Shown: positions 18,552 to 25,694 of the stretch, piece after piece
Numbering within the stretch: position 1 is the stretch's first letter
Layout of the letters: the number at the start of each line of letters is the position of its first letter
Assembly: GCA_035709005.1 (NCBI GenBank)
Contig: DASTFB010000022.1
Span: 1 to 54,286 of the forward strand
Source of the DNA: Candidatus Methylomirabilota bacterium
Lineage (GTDB): Bacteria > Methylomirabilota > Methylomirabilia > Rokubacteriales > CSP1-6
Direction of reading: 5' to 3'
DNA: 54,286 nt
Translations under genes and position numbers: made by a program
Notes under the pieces: generated by a model
What the model was told of the DNA's origin: nothing
Seen by the model: only the letters and a program-made list of their open reading frames with translations
Databases searched by the model: none

Positions 18552-19387
18552 AGCGCCGCGCCGCAGTGCTTGCAATGCCGGGCGTCGACGTCGTGGCCCT
18601 GGCGGCCGCAGGCCGGGCAGGCCTGTGTGGACACGGGACGGCTCACCCGGGCCAGCTCCACGGACACGATGCCGGTCGGCACCGCGATGATGCTGTAGCC
18701 GAGGATCATGACCGCCGCGGCGAGGATCCGTCCGAGCGTCGTCTGCGGCACGATGTCACCGTAGCCCACCGTCGTCATCGTCACCACGGCCCAGTACATG
18801 CTCCGCGGGATGCTCGTGAAGCCGTGCTCTTCGCCCTCGATCAGATACATGAGCGTCCCCATGATGAGGGCGAGGGTGACGAGGCCGCCGAGGAAGAGGG
18901 TGATCTTCCGGCGGCTCGCGGTCAGGGCCCGGATCAGCAGGTCGGCGTCCTCGAGGAACCGGGCCAACTTGAGAATGCGGAACACGCGCAGCAGGCGGAT
19001 GGCCCGGATCACCATGAGCGACTGGGCCGCCGGGACCGCCAGGGCCAGGTACGTGGGCAGGATGGCGAGCAGGTCCACAAGGCCGAAGAAGCTGAACGCG
19101 TAGCGCACCGGCCGGGTGACCGAGACCAGACGCAGCGCGTACTCGATGGTGAACAGGCCGGTGAACGTCCACTCCACCGTCCGCAGCACCCCGCCGTAGT
19201 CCTGACGGAGCTCGGCCATGCTCTCTAGCAGCACTGCGAGGACGCTGAGAAGGATGGCGACCAGCAGGGCCACGTCGAACGCGCGGCCGGCCGGCGTATC
19301 GGCCTCGAAGATGATCTCGTGGAGCCGCCGCCTCCAGCCGGGCGCCGGCGGCCGCCCGGGCGCGCGGGCTGGCATACCCGCGCCCAC
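18548..19387 (-). CDS. Voltage-gated potassium channel with C-terminal zinc ribbon
   Basis: This is a 279-residue six-helix ion channel subunit. S1-S3 lie in residues 35-125. S4 carries the voltage sensor RAIRLLRVFRILKLARF with Arg/Lys every third position. The pore loop is TMTTVGYGDIVPQT, the canonical K+ selectivity filter. After S6 the chain continues to residue 255 and ends in a four-Cys zinc ribbon, CPACGRQGHDVDARHCKHCG, which is unusual for bacterial Kv channels and probably folds as a small cytoplasmic knob for assembly or redox/zinc sensing. The start at 19387 is the first ATG; ATG 19375 is also possible. It is divergent from the aldo/keto reductase gene. Confidence 0.88.
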   Translation of the reverse strand: MGAGMPARAPGRPPAPGWRRRLHEIIFEADTPAGRAFDVALLVAILLSVLAVLLESMAELRQDYGGVLRTVEWTFTGLFTIEYALRLVSVTRPVRYAFSFFGLVDLLAILPTYLALAVPAAQSLMVIRAIRLLRVFRILKLARFLEDADLLIRALTASRRKITLFLGGLVTLALIMGTLMYLIEGEEHGFTSIPRSMYWAVVTMTTVGYGDIVPQTTLGRILAAAVMILGYSIIAVPTGIVSVELARVSRPVSTQACPACGRQGHDVDARHCKHCGAAL

Positions 19388-19449
19388 CTGTAGCGCCGCA
19401 CCGGGCCGGCTGTCAAGGTCGGCCGCTTCACGGTACCCTGGACGCTGCC

Positions 19450-20400
19450 ATGAACGATCGAATCAGCCGTCGACAGGCCATCGGCATCGTCTCGCGGGGC
19501 ATCCTGACCCTGAGCGGCGTGCTCGCCGCCCGGCCGTCCCCGGTCGCCTCCGCCGCTCCAGCGGCCCCGCTCGTCACCAAACCCATTCCGTCCTCGGGAG
19601 AGCGGATCACAGTGATCGGCGTGGGGACGGCGCGCCGCTACGACGTCGGCGAGTCGGACGACACGCGGGCCCCGCTGCGCGAGGTCCTGCGCGAGCTTCC
19701 GCGACTCGGCGGAACGGTGGTCGACACGGCGCCCTCCTACGGGGCCGCCGAGACGGTCGTCGGCGACCTCGTCGCCGAGCTCGGGAACCGCGACCAGCTC
19801 TTCATCGCTACCAAGGTCGGCCGGGGACGCTCGGGGGCGGTAGCCGGGATCGCCGAGATGCAGCAATCGATGCAGCGGCTCCGGACCGAGCGGATCGACC
19901 TCGTGCAGGTCCACAACCTGGCCGGGGTGGACGCGATGTTGCCGGTGCTGCGCGAGTGGAAGCGGCAGGGCCGGATCCGCTACTACGGCGTCACGACCTC
20001 CTCGGCCCGTCAGCATCCGCAGCTGATCCAGCTCATGCAGCGGGAGACGCTCGACTTCATCCAGGTGGACTACGCCATCGACAACCGCGCCGCTGCCGAC
20101 CGCATCCTGCCGCTGGCCGCCGACCGGGGAATCGCCGTGCTCACGAACCTGCCCTTCGGCCGCGGCCGGGTCCTGCGCGCGTTCGGGACCCGGCCCGTCC
20201 CCGACTGGGCGGCCGCGCTCGGCATCGCCAGCTGGCCCCAGTTCGCCCTGAAGTACGTCGTCTCGCACCCGGCGGTGACCTGCGCGATCCCGGGCACGGC
20301 CCGCCACCGCTACCTGGTGGACAATCTCGGGGCAGCCCGCGCGCCCCTGCCCGACGAGGCGGCGCGGAAGCGGATGGCGGCGTTGATCGACGCCACGTGA
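19450..20400 (+). CDS. Tat-exported aldo/keto reductase
   Basis: This is a 316-residue protein. Residues 1-38 are a twin-arginine signal: ISRRQAIG followed by a hydrophobic stretch and an Ala-rich cleavage region (VASAAPAA). The mature part is a TIM-barrel oxidoreductase with DTAPSYGAAETVVGDLV (catalytic Asp and Tyr), a Lys in FIATKVGR, LVQVHNL in place of the common LxxxH motif, and the nucleotide-site region AIPGTARHRYLVDN. Such periplasmic aldo/keto reductases probably keep their cofactor folded in before export, as other Tat substrates do. It is followed 10 bases later by the transporter/Tat-oxidoreductase ORF, probably in one operon. TACCCT at 19433-19438 may be its -10. Confidence 0.85.
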   Translation: MNDRISRRQAIGIVSRGILTLSGVLAARPSPVASAAPAAPLVTKPIPSSGERITVIGVGTARRYDVGESDDTRAPLREVLRELPRLGGTVVDTAPSYGAAETVVGDLVAELGNRDQLFIATKVGRGRSGAVAGIAEMQQSMQRLRTERIDLVQVHNLAGVDAMLPVLREWKRQGRIRYYGVTTSSARQHPQLIQLMQRETLDFIQVDYAIDNRAAADRILPLAADRGIAVLTNLPFGRGRVLRAFGTRPVPDWAAALGIASWPQFALKYVVSHPAVTCAIPGTARHRYLVDNLGAARAPLPDEAARKRMAALIDAT

Positions 20401-20410
20401 GCCGGCGGCG

Positions 20411-22504
20411 ATGACCGCCGCCCTCGGGCGGATCCTGAGGCGCGGAGTCGACGTCCGGCCCGGCGAGACCGGCGCGCTCCTCTGGTCCTTCGCATTCTTC
20501 TTTTGCGTGCTCTCCGCCTACTACGTCATCCGTCCCGTCCGGGACGACATGGGGGTCGCCGGCGGGGTGAAGAACCTGGCCTGGCTCTTCACCGCCACGC
20601 TGGTGGGGATGCTGGTCCTCCATCCGGTGTTCACGGCGCTCGTGGCCCGGCTCCCGCGGCGGCGGTTCGTGCCGCTCGTCTACCGGCTGTTCATCCTGAA
20701 TCTCGTCGTGTTCTGGCTACTCTTGCGGATGGCCGATGGCTCGGAGGCGGTCTGGATCGGCCGAATCTTCTTCGTCTGGACCAGCGTCTTCAATCTCTTC
20801 GTGGTGTCCGTCTTCTGGTCGTTCATGACCGACCTCTACCGGCCGGCGCAGGCCGAGCGCCTCTTCGGCATGATCGCCGTCGGGGGCACGCTGGGGGCGA
20901 TCCTCGGTTCCACGATCACCTCGGGGCTCGTGAGCGTGGTGGGCTCGGCCAACCTCCTGCTGGCCTCCGCGATCCTGCTAGAGGCTGCCGCTCGCGCGGC
21001 GAGCGCCCTGGAGCGCCACGAGGAGCGGCTGGCCGCCGAGGCCCGGCCCGAGACCGCCGGTTCCGGGGCTGCGACTCGTCAACGGCCGGCCATCGGCGGA
21101 GGCGTGTTCGAAGGCATCCGCGCGGTCGCTCGCTCGCCGTACCTGCTGGGGATCGCCGCGCTCATGCTGCTGTTCACCATCACCTCCACCTTCCTCTACT
21201 TCCAGCAAGCCGACATCGTAGCCCGGACGTTTCGGGATGATCCGCAAGGCCGGACGCGGCTCTTTGCCGGCATCGACCTGGCCGTCAACGTACTCACCCT
21301 GGGGACCCAGGTCTTTCTCACCGGCCGGATCCTCCGCTGGCTCGGCCTGGGCATGGCGCTGGCCTTCCTTCCGCTGCTGACTCTCGTCGGCTTCGGAATC
21401 CTGGGAGCGGCCCCGGTGCTCTCCGTCCTGGTCGGCTTCCAGGTGCTGCGCCGCGCGGGCAACTTTGCCATTCAGCGGCCGGCCCGTGAGGTGCTCTACA
21501 CCGTCCTGTCGCGCACCGACAAGTACAAGGCGAAGAACTTCAACGACACGTTCGTCTATCGGGTGGGCGACCAGGCCGGGGCCTGGTCGTACACGTTGAT
21601 CGCCTGGCTGGGCCTCGGCCTGTCCGGGCTGGCGTTCGCCATGGTCCCGCTCTCGGCAGTGTGGCTCTTCCTGGTCCTGTGGCTGGGACGGCGACAGCAG
21701 AACATCCGTGAGGAGGCGAAGGCGATGAGCGATGCGACGACTGGCTCCCCGAGCAGCGTGTTCAGCCGCCGCGACATCCTCGGCATGGCCGGAGCCGTGG
21801 CCGCCAGCGTGACCGTGGCGCGCCGGCCCCTCACTGCGCGGGCCGCGCCGCCGGCCGGGGCCGCGCCCGTGAACATCGGCATCATCGGGGCGGGCCGCAT
21901 CGGCGGCACGCTCGGCGAGCTCTGGGTCAAGGCGGGCCATCGTGTGCTGCTGTCCTCGCGCCATCCGGAGAACTTGAAGGATCTCGCCGCCCGCCTGGGC
22001 CCCCTGGCCCGCGTGGGAACGCCGCGCGAGGCCGCCGCGTTCGGCGAGGTGATCCTGATCGCCGTTCCCTACGGGGCGCTGCCCCAGGTCGGTCGCGATT
22101 TCGCGGCCGAGATGCGCGGGAAGGTCGTGCTCGACGCGGCCAACCCGTTTCCGGGTAGAGATGGCCCGGTAGCGGAGGAGGCGCGGCGGAAGGGCACGGG
22201 GGTCGCCTCCGCGCAACATCTGCCGGGCGTACGTCTCGTGCGCGCGTTCAACACGATCCCGTCCACCGTCCTGCGCGACGAAGCGCACCGCGCGGGCGAG
22301 CGCATCGCCGTGCCGCTGGCGGCGGACGATCGCGAAGCGCTGGCGGTGGCGGCGCGGCTGGTCGAAGCGGCCGGCTTCGAGCCGGTCGCCGTCGGGCCGC
22401 TGGCCCGCGCCCGGGAGTTCGACCCGGGCACGCCCGTGTTCGGCCGCGGGCTTACCGCCCGCGAGCTGCGCCAGCGTCTGGGGAGCGGAACGACCAGGCC
22501 TTGA
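20411..22504 (+). CDS. ATP/ADP-translocase-like (Npt1/Npt2) carrier joined in frame to a Tat-signal NADP/F420-type oxidoreductase
   Basis: One 697-codon frame holds two proteins. Residues 1-430 are a 12-helix carrier of the nucleotide transporter/MFS-like family: AYYVIRPVRDDMG, FVWTSVFNLFVVSVFW and LSRTDKYKAKNFNDTFVYR are family signatures. Around residue 439 (base 21725) a new protein begins: MSDATTGS, then FSRRDILGMAGAVAASV, a twin-arginine signal, followed by a Rossmann domain NIGIIGAGRIGGTLGELWVK resembling NADPH-dependent F420 reductases (LVRAFNTIPS). GAGGAGG lies 9 bases before the internal ATG, so the second half could be made separately. In relatives these would be expected as separate genes; here no stop divides them. 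Either a genuine fusion or a lost stop is possible. The 3' end overlaps the convergent exonuclease gene by 53 bases. Confidence 0.8.
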   Translation: MTAALGRILRRGVDVRPGETGALLWSFAFFFCVLSAYYVIRPVRDDMGVAGGVKNLAWLFTATLVGMLVLHPVFTALVARLPRRRFVPLVYRLFILNLVVFWLLLRMADGSEAVWIGRIFFVWTSVFNLFVVSVFWSFMTDLYRPAQAERLFGMIAVGGTLGAILGSTITSGLVSVVGSANLLLASAILLEAAARAASALERHEERLAAEARPETAGSGAATRQRPAIGGGVFEGIRAVARSPYLLGIAALMLLFTITSTFLYFQQADIVARTFRDDPQGRTRLFAGIDLAVNVLTLGTQVFLTGRILRWLGLGMALAFLPLLTLVGFGILGAAPVLSVLVGFQVLRRAGNFAIQRPAREVLYTVLSRTDKYKAKNFNDTFVYRVGDQAGAWSYTLIAWLGLGLSGLAFAMVPLSAVWLFLVLWLGRRQQNIREEAKAMSDATTGSPSSVFSRRDILGMAGAVAASVTVARRPLTARAAPPAGAAPVNIGIIGAGRIGGTLGELWVKAGHRVLLSSRHPENLKDLAARLGPLARVGTPREAAAFGEVILIAVPYGALPQVGRDFAAEMRGKVVLDAANPFPGRDGPVAEEARRKGTGVASAQHLPGVRLVRAFNTIPSTVLRDEAHRAGERIAVPLAADDREALAVAARLVEAAGFEPVAVGPLARAREFDPGTPVFGRGLTARELRQRLGSGTTRP

Positions 22505-23360
22505 GGGCGCGCTCGTGGAGCGTCGGCGCGCCCAGTCGCTCGGACCAGGCGGCGAACTCGGTCCGGGGCCCGGTCCAGCGCAGGGCATCCACGTCGGCGC
22601 CGATGGGCGCATCCGCGCGCAGCGTGGCCAGCTCGCGGAACAGCAGCGCCCGCTCCCGCTGCTCGGCTAACGTCGTGGCCAGGCGCAGCGCGCCCCGGAC
22701 CGAGACCGCCCACTCCGTGGCCAGCTTGGGGATGTGTTCCAGGCGCCCGTAGCAGGCCAGGACGGTCGCCGCCGACACGGCGCCCCAGCCGGGCAGACCG
22801 GGATAGCCGTCCGCGCTGTCGCCGACGAGCGCCAGCCAGTCGGGAATCGAGGCCGGTGGGACACCGAACTTCTGACGCACGGCGGACTCGTTGCGCAGCT
22901 CCCGCGTGCGCCGGTCGAGCTGGACGACCCGGTCGCCCCGCACGCATTGCGCCAGGTCCTTGTCCGGCGTGCACAAGACGACCTGCTCGACCCTGGCATC
23001 CGCGGTGGCCATGACCGCGGCCGCGGCCAGCGCGTCATCGGCCTCGAATTCCACCATCGGCCAGACGACCACGCCCAGCGCCGTGAGGGCCTCTTCCAGC
23101 GGCTGGAACTGCGCGTAGAGCACCGGGTCGATCCCCTCGCCTGTCTTGTAGCCAGGCCACAGCGCGTTGCGGACCGATTCGATCACGTGATCGGTGGCCA
23201 CGCCCAGATGGCTGACGCCGCCTTCCAGCAGTCCCAGCACGGAGGCCACGACGCCGCGCACCGCCCTCAGCGCCTCGGGCGTGCTGCGGTCGAAGGCGGC
23301 GGCCGGCGAGAGAAAGTAACGGAAGAGCTCGAAGGTTCCGTCGATCAGGTGGACGATCAC
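22452..23360 (-). CDS. 5'-3' exonuclease (PolA N-terminal/FEN-like nuclease family)
   Basis: This stand-alone flap/5' nuclease has about 300 residues. HLIDGTFELFRYF holds the first metal Asp, VEFEADDALAAAAV and VVLCTPDKDLAQCV give the acidic metal cluster, and PDWLALVGDSADGYPGLPGWG contains the last Asp pair and the helix-hairpin-helix DNA-binding turn. Such genes encode the PolA nuclease domain alone and act in removing flaps or RNA primers. I favour GTG 23360, 8 bases after a TATGAT box; TTG 23369 in the same frame would place the start inside that box. The C-terminus overlaps the convergent oxidoreductase by 53 bases. It is divergent from the selenoprotein gene. Confidence 0.85.
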   Translation of the reverse strand: MIVHLIDGTFELFRYFLSPAAAFDRSTPEALRAVRGVVASVLGLLEGGVSHLGVATDHVIESVRNALWPGYKTGEGIDPVLYAQFQPLEEALTALGVVVWPMVEFEADDALAAAAVMATADARVEQVVLCTPDKDLAQCVRGDRVVQLDRRTRELRNESAVRQKFGVPPASIPDWLALVGDSADGYPGLPGWGAVSAATVLACYGRLEHIPKLATEWAVSVRGALRLATTLAEQRERALLFRELATLRADAPIGADVDALRWTGPRTEFAAWSERLGAPTLHERALKAWSFRSPDAGAARGR

Positions 23361-23367
23361 GTGGCAC

Positions 23368-23374
23368 AATCATA
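23368..23374. promoter_or_regulatory. Back-to-back -10 hexamers between exonuclease and selenoprotein genes
   Basis: The plus strand reads AATCAT (23368-23373), six bases before ATG 23380. The complement reads TATGAT (23374-23369), eight bases before GTG 23360. Both spacings fit transcripts starting at or next to the start codon (leaderless). There is no ribosome site on either side. Confidence 0.4.
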
Positions 23375-23379
23375 ACGCG

Positions 23380-24144
23380 ATGTCGTCCGGACAGCTTGCC
23401 GGGCTCAGTGTGGCCGTCGCCATCGGTACCGTTGCGGCGTACCTGCTGTTCTTCCCGGTCGCGGCCGTCCGCAACCATCCGGAGGCCTACGTAGCCGCGT
23501 TCGCCGCGGCGACGGCGCTGGCGGTCGTGGCGGTCGTGCGCGCGCGGGCTCGGCGCTGGCCCGCCTGGCTGGCGCTCGGGCTCGCGAGCGTGCTGCTCAT
23601 CGCCGGCGCCTGGTTCAACTTTGTCGGCGCCCGGGTGCCCGACACGCCCTCGGCGCTGCGCCTGGGCGAGCGGCCGCCCGATTTCACCTTGCCCGATGCC
23701 GCCGGCCGGCCAGTCGCGCTCGCGGATTTTCGCGGCAAGAAACCGGTCGTGCTCATCTTCTACCGCGGGTACTGGTGACCGTTCTGCATGGCGGAGCTCC
23801 AAGGTCTTGGAGCCGCGCTCTCGGACGCCGAGCAGGCCGGCGTGGAAATCGTCGCGGTCTCGCCCGATCCCAACGAGCGCAGCCAGAAGCTCGCGGAGGG
23901 GCTGCGCCTCGGCTACCGGTTTGTCGCCGATCGTGACCTGGCCGTGACCCGGCGATACGGCCTGGTGCACCCGGGCGCCGGGCCGAAGGGCGAAGACGTG
24001 CCCCGCCCGGCGACGGTCGTCCTGGACCGCGACGGCATCGTGCGCTGGTTCTCAGTCAGCCGGAACTACCAGGTGCGCCCCGACCCCGACGACGTCCTGC
24101 GTGCCCTCCGCGCCCTGCCACCCGTTCCCGGAGACCGCTCATGA
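23380..24144 (+). CDS. Membrane-anchored peroxiredoxin-like selenoprotein (TGA = selenocysteine, residue 133)
   Basis: The protein has 254 residues including selenocysteine. Three hydrophobic helices (about residues 8-28, 38-55, 62-80) precede a thioredoxin-fold domain: PPDFTLPDAAGRPVALADF and VVLIFYRGYW, then TGA at 23776-23778, then PFCMAELQGL, IVAVSPDPN, ATVVLDRDG and a normal end at TGA 24142-24144. Cys homologues have RGYWCPFC here, so the TGA replaces exactly the redox Cys, giving a U-x-x-C motif. The frame is unchanged and no other damage is seen. A SECIS-like hairpin follows at 23791-23816. A plain stop would leave only membrane helices plus half a domain. DoxX is coupled downstream by an ATGA overlap, suggesting a membrane redox pair. 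SelA/B/C/D must exist elsewhere. Likely role: hydroperoxide or thiol-disulfide chemistry at the membrane. Confidence 0.82.
23791..23816 (+). promoter_or_regulatory. Bacterial SECIS-like hairpin downstream of the in-frame TGA
   Basis: Arms gcgg (23791-23794) plus ctccaa (23797-23802) pair perfectly with ttggag (23807-23812) plus ccgc (23813-23816), leaving a two-base ag bulge on the 5' side and the tetraloop ggtc (23803-23806). A bulged stem with a GGU-containing apical loop is the shape bound by SelB in E. coli fdhF. The loop begins 24 bases after the TGA, inside the range usual for bacterial SECIS elements. The loop region uses CAA, GGT and CTT codons, uncommon in this GC-rich genome, consistent with constraint on RNA shape. 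Confidence 0.75.
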
Positions 24145-24533
24145 CCTACGCGCTGTGGATCGTGCAGGCGCTGCTCGCCGCGCTGTTCCTCTTCGCCGGC
24201 GGCATGAAGCTCGTCCTGCCGCTGGAGCAGATGGCGGGGCCGATCGCGCTGCCGGGACCGTTGCTGAGATTCATCGGCGTGATGGAGGTGCTCGGAGCGC
24301 TGGGCCTGGTCCTGCCCGGGCTCCTGGGCATCCGACCGGGCCTGACGCCCCTGGCCGCCGTGGGCCTGGTGATCGTCATGATCGGCGCCACCGTGCTCGG
24401 GGTGGCGGCCGGTGACGTCGCCATGGCCCTGATCCCGCTGGGGGTGGGCCTGCTCGCCGCGTTCGTCGCCTACGGCCGCTGGCGGTTAGCGCCGCATCGC
24501 GGGGCGGCCGGTCACTTGGTGGCGAAGCAGTAG
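24141..24533 (+). CDS. DoxX family membrane protein
   Basis: This is a 130-residue four-helix membrane protein. It starts TYALWIVQALLAALFLFAGGMKL, the standard DoxX opening with a G-x-x-K after the first helix, followed by IALPGPLLRFIGVMEVLGALGLVLPG and two more hydrophobic helices. DoxX-like proteins form membrane oxidoreductase complexes in thiol and oxidative-stress defence in some bacteria. The ATG overlaps the stop of the selenoprotein gene (ATGA), so the two are translated together and may interact in the membrane. Its 3' end overlaps the convergent lectin-like gene by 22 bases. Confidence 0.85.
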   Translation: MTYALWIVQALLAALFLFAGGMKLVLPLEQMAGPIALPGPLLRFIGVMEVLGALGLVLPGLLGIRPGLTPLAAVGLVIVMIGATVLGVAAGDVAMALIPLGVGLLAAFVAYGRWRLAPHRGAAGHLVAKQ

Positions 24534-25177
24534 AAGAAGCCGTTACCCCCCGTGCTCCGGAGGTCGTTCTGGCTGCAGCCGCCGTCCGCCCCGCGTGAGG
24601 GATGAGAGGAGTTCCAGGACCTCGAAGGCTCGTCGTCGCGCAGGCCCTGCCGGTCGTGATGGCCGACCATCGCCGCCCCCTGGCCGCTCTTGGTCCAGTT
24701 CCCGCACGTGCGGTCCTGGTCGGGCGGGAACGCCGTGCCGTCCGGCCGGGAGCCGGTCAGGATGTCGTGCATGTTGGGCCTGTCACCGCGGCCGTTGACG
24801 ATCTCCCCCTTTTCGGTCAGCGCGGTCTCTTTACTGATGTTGTTCTTGCCGTGCAGCTCGGCCAGATCCTTGGCGACGACCACGCCCTTGGCGTTCCGCC
24901 ACGGCCCCGTGCCGATGCGGTCGCGGGCGTTCACGGCGCCGGGCCCCTGAGTGCTCAGATAGGCGCGCCAGGTCCTCCCGCCCGCGCCCGCCGCCGCCGC
25001 CAACACCTGGCAGGTCTTGTCGGCGCCGGCCAGGCCGCCGAGGTCGCCACCTTTACCGGAGCCGGCGCTGGTGATGAAGAAGTTCATATCGCTGCGTTGC
25101 CCTTGCCCACCAGCCGTTCCCCCGAACCCCAGCAGCGCCAGCACCGCCAGGATCGATAGACGTAGCGCGCGCTTCAT
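24512..25177 (-). CDS. Secreted lectin-like protein
   Basis: This is a 221-residue exported protein. Residues 1-25 form a Sec signal peptide (MKRALRLSILAVLALLGFGG, Ala/Gly cleavage region). The mature part starts MNFFITSAGSGKGGDLGGLA and resembles the C-type-lectin/endostatin-like fold proteins annotated simply as lectin in proteobacteria: TCQVLAAAAGAGGRTWRAYLS, NARDRIGTGPWRNAKG, HDILTGSRPDGTAF, TCGNWTKSGQG and a C-terminal GFFYCFA. Conserved Cys residues would form disulfides outside the cytoplasm. The ligand is unknown. I chose ATG 25177 over the upstream in-frame ATG at 25225 because the signal peptide begins there and GGGAGG precedes it. Confidence 0.8.
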   Translation of the reverse strand: MKRALRLSILAVLALLGFGGTAGGQGQRSDMNFFITSAGSGKGGDLGGLAGADKTCQVLAAAAGAGGRTWRAYLSTQGPGAVNARDRIGTGPWRNAKGVVVAKDLAELHGKNNISKETALTEKGEIVNGRGDRPNMHDILTGSRPDGTAFPPDQDRTCGNWTKSGQGAAMVGHHDRQGLRDDEPSRSWNSSHPSRGADGGCSQNDLRSTGGNGFFYCFATK

Positions 25178-25262
25178 GTCGGCCTCCCTGTCCACTCCGC
25201 TTCGACTGGCTGCAGACTGTAGCATGGGGTAGGCTGGCCGTGACGATCAGTCAGGAGGGACC

Positions 25263-25694
25263 ATGAAGTATCTCTGCCTCGTCTACAACGAAGAGAAAGC
25301 GCTGGCCGCCATGGACAAGAGCGACTTCCTGGCCCTCGTGGGCGGCCACGTCGCGTACGGGGACGAGCTTCGCCAGAACGGCCACCTCATCGCGACCGAG
25401 GCCCTCGAGCGCGTGCACACGGCGACGACGGTACGGGTCCGCAATGGCAAGGTGTCCACCACCGACGGCCCGTTCGCCGAGACCAAGGAGCAGCTGGGCG
25501 GTTTCTTCCTCGTCGAGGCGCGGGACGATCAGGAGGCCATCCGCCTGGCCGCGGGGATCCCCTCGGCGCAGACGGGGAGCATCGAAGTGCGACCCATCAG
25601 AGACTGCCATCAGCTTCTGGCCGAGGCCGGCGTCAGTCCTCAGGAGGCCCGCGCGTCGAGGATGGCTCGGCCGAGCAAGCGGGCGCCCTCGTAG
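25263..25694 (+). CDS. YciI family protein (DGPF domain)
   Basis: This is a 143-residue protein. It starts MKYLCLVYNEEKALAAM and carries the family signature TDGPFAETKEQLGGFFLVEA. The fold is a ferredoxin-like dimer with a conserved His/Asp pair; members often sit beside ECF sigma factors, but none is present here. The ~20 residues after EAGVSP are not conserved-looking, Arg/Ser-rich, and overlap the end of the convergent aminotransferase by 55 bases, so this C-terminus may be a run-on extension. AGGAGG lies 6 bases before the ATG. Function is unknown beyond the fold. Confidence 0.85.
   Translation: MKYLCLVYNEEKALAAMDKSDFLALVGGHVAYGDELRQNGHLIATEALERVHTATTVRVRNGKVSTTDGPFAETKEQLGGFFLVEARDDQEAIRLAAGIPSAQTGSIEVRPIRDCHQLLAEAGVSPQEARASRMARPSKRAPS

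Noticed and set aside
23380-23778. Treating the TGA at 23776-23778 as a normal stop giving a 132-residue membrane protein
   Set aside because: The product would end in the middle of a thioredoxin-fold strand, the frame continues cleanly with PFCMAEL and the rest of the domain, and a SECIS-like hairpin follows. A simple nonsense mutation remains possible but fits less well.
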